DNA of 5,964 bases. Origin: Nocardioides sp. GTDB lineage: Bacteria > Actinomycetota > Actinomycetes > Propionibacteriales > Nocardioidaceae. The notes beneath the pieces are model-generated. The model was not told the origin of the DNA. It saw nothing but the letters and a program-made list of their open reading frames with translations, and made no database searches. The position numbers were made by a program, and so were the translations under genes. The DNA lies in contig JASLDK010000445.1 in the NCBI GenBank assembly GCA_030145945.1, positions 1 through 5,964 on the forward strand, read 5' to 3'. Shown in pieces: positions 4,767-5,964 of the stretch (position 1 is the first letter of the stretch; the number at the start of each line of letters is the position of its first letter).

Positions 4767-5964
4767 ATGCCTTCTGCCATCGAGGTCCGCAAGGTCCCGA
4801 TCCACTCCGTCGCCGACGCATCTGAGCTCGCGAAGCTCATCGACGACGGCGTCTTCGCTGCCGACCGGGTCATCGCGATCATCGGCAAGACCGAGGGCAA
4901 CGGCGGTGTGAACGACTACACCCGCATCATCGCCGACCGCGCGTTCCGCGAGGTGCTCATGGCCAAGGGCGCCCCGGAGGACCAGGTCAAGCAGGTCCCG
5001 ATCGTGTGGTCGGGCGGCACCGACGGCGTGATCAGCCCCCACGCCACGATCTTCGCGACCGTCGACGTCCCCGAGGACCACCCGAGCCGCAACGAGCAGC
5101 GCCTCACGGTCGGCTTCGCGATGAGCGAGCCGATCCTCCCGGAGGAGATCGGCTACGTCGCGATGATCGAGAAGGTCGCGGCTGGCGTGAAGGTCGCCAT
5201 GGAGCGCGCGGGCATCACCGACCCGGCCGATGTGCACTACGTGCAGACCAAGACCCCGCTGCTCACCATCCACACCATCCGCGACGCCCACAGCCGCGGC
5301 AAGGAGGTCTGGACCGAGCACACCCACGAGTCGATGGACCTCTCCAACGGTGTCACCGGCCTCGGCATCGCCGTCGCTCTCGGCGAGATCGAGATGCCCA
5401 CCGACGCAGACGTGATGAACAACCGCGAGCTCTACTCCTCGGTCGCCTCCTGCTCGTCGGGTGTTGAGCTCGACGTCGCGCAGATCGTCGTGGTCGGCAA
5501 CGCGACCGGCGTCGGCGGTCGCTACCGGATCGGTCACTCGGTGATGAACGACGCCCTCGATCAGGACGGCATCTGGAACGCCATCAAGGACGCGGGCCTC
5601 GACCTCCCCGAGCGCCCGCGCACCTCCGACCTCGACGGCAAGCTCGTCAACGTCTTCCTCAAGTGTGAGGCCTCCCAGAACGGTGAGGTTCGTGGTCGCC
5701 GCAACGCCATGCTCGACGACTCCGACGTGCACTGGCACCGCCAGATCAAGTCCTGCGTCGGTGGCGTCACCGCTGCCGTGACGGGCGACCCGGCCGTCTT
5801 CGTCTCCGTCTCGGCTGCCCACCAGGGCCCCGAGGGTGGCGGCCCGGTGGCCGCGATCGTCGACCTCGGGGCCCTGGTGGGCCGCCGAGCCGGAGACGAA
5901 GACGGCCGGGTCGCCCGTCAGGCCAGCGGTGACGCCACAGACGCAGGACTTGATCTGGCGGTCC
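4767..5964 (+). CDS. Barbiturase-like ring-opening amidohydrolase (3' end altered)
   Basis: The frame is open from ATG 4767 to the window edge, but only residues 1-366 or so look authentic. It belongs to the barbiturase/cyanuric acid hydrolase (AtzD/TrzD) family: three similar domains, each supplying a Lys and a Ser around one active site. Seen candidates: K41 in IGKTEGNGGVNDYTR with S82 in WSGGTDGVISPH; K162 in VQTKTPLLTIH with S231 in SVASCSSGVEL; K299 in VFLKCEAS with S347 before AHQGPEGGGPVA (351-362). RGRRNAMLDDSD (309-320) is also conserved. Barbiturase hydrolyses barbiturate to ureidomalonate in oxidative uracil/thymine breakdown; the cyanuric acid enzymes open cyanuric acid. The overall wording resembles actinobacterial barbiturase more than AtzD, and the family length (about 365-370) means the stop should lie just past residue 366. 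Instead, codons from about 367 onward translate the antisense of residues 323-356, because the DNA folds back there. The natural C-terminus and stop are thus missing. Cytoplasmic; no signal peptide. Confidence 0.88.
   Translation, partial: MPSAIEVRKVPIHSVADASELAKLIDDGVFAADRVIAIIGKTEGNGGVNDYTRIIADRAFREVLMAKGAPEDQVKQVPIVWSGGTDGVISPHATIFATVDVPEDHPSRNEQRLTVGFAMSEPILPEEIGYVAMIEKVAAGVKVAMERAGITDPADVHYVQTKTPLLTIHTIRDAHSRGKEVWTEHTHESMDLSNGVTGLGIAVALGEIEMPTDADVMNNRELYSSVASCSSGVELDVAQIVVVGNATGVGGRYRIGHSVMNDALDQDGIWNAIKDAGLDLPERPRTSDLDGKLVNVFLKCEASQNGEVRGRRNAMLDDSDVHWHRQIKSCVGGVTAAVTGDPAVFVSVSAAHQGPEGGGPVAAIVDLGALVGRRAGDEDGRVARQASGDATDAGLDLAV
5735..5835 (+). repeat. Left arm of 101-base inverted repeat
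   Basis: This arm encodes barbiturase residues about 323-356. Its reverse complement recurs at 5864-5964 with 95 of 101 bases matching; mismatches pair at left-arm positions 5736, 5760, 5776, 5778, 5809 and 5816. The 28 bases between the arms (5836-5863) encode GGGPVAAIV and part of the next codon. Confidence 0.95.
5864..5964 (-). repeat. Right arm of inverted repeat (antisense barbiturase fragment)
   Basis: Read on the minus strand this encodes a second copy of the barbiturase segment, still in frame without stops, with G332 changed to C, AV (337-338) read as GL, and V348 read as G. It runs to the last base of the window, so its true length is unknown. The simplest reading is a fold-back chimera at a contig end; a genuine inverted duplication is the alternative. 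Confidence 0.93.

Noticed and set aside
4137..5822. Long minus-strand open frame opposite carbamate kinase and barbiturase (561 codons)
   Set aside because: It spans two recognised plus-strand genes and the gap between them, with shadow-type composition and no recognisable domain.
5865..5964. Natural C-terminal extension of barbiturase
   Set aside because: These codons translate the antisense of the gene's own earlier segment because of the inverted repeat; family length ends near residue 366-370, so this is not a real domain.
1..5964. tRNA, rRNA, CRISPR arrays, insertion sequences
   Set aside because: No cloverleaf, rRNA-like, regularly spaced repeat or transposase signal was seen; the only sizeable repeat is the fold-back at the right end.

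Overview
The window looks like a piece of a high-GC actinobacterial chromosome. G+C is roughly two thirds by eye, codons strongly prefer G/C in the third position (GTC, CTC, GAC, ATC), ribosome sites are strong GGAGG or AAGGA types, and one gene appears to start leaderless from a TANNNT -10 box. A nocardioform or Nocardioides/Rhodococcus-like host fits, but this rests on style and gene content only. Five plus-strand genes fill the window. The first enters from the left edge and the last is open at the right edge.

Layout: (1) 2-904, C-terminal part of a HyuA-type hydantoinase/oxoprolinase subunit. (2) 906-2909, the partner HyuB-type subunit, one base after the first stop. (3) 2926-3654, a short NmrA-like NAD(P)-binding protein, 16 bases downstream. 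These three look like one operon. A 90-base gap (3655-3744) carries a probable leaderless promoter overlapped by a small dyad. (4) 3745-4680, a carbamate kinase. An 86-base gap (4681-4766) is very C-rich, G-poor and has a 9-base CACC rhythm. (5) 4767 to the right edge, a barbiturase/cyanuric-acid-hydrolase family ring-opening amidohydrolase, most like barbiturase.

How the genes could work together (inference): HyuAB enzymes use ATP to open or carboxylate cyclic amides, hydantoins or ketones. Barbiturase opens barbiturate to ureidomalonate in the oxidative pyrimidine pathway. A catabolic carbamate kinase recovers ATP from carbamoyl phosphate. Together they suggest a locus for using cyclic ureides or pyrimidine-derived rings as a nitrogen, carbon or energy source, possibly with ATP recovery through carbamoyl phosphate. 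No carbamoyltransferase, ureidomalonase, uracil dehydrogenase, transporter or regulator is visible here.

The most unusual structural signal is at the right edge. Bases 5864-5964 are a reverse-complement copy (95 of 101 bases) of 5735-5835, the last exon-like stretch of the barbiturase gene. The fold-back replaces the expected last codons and stop. It reads most simply as a chimeric fold-back at a contig end, though a real inverted duplication cannot be excluded from sequence alone.
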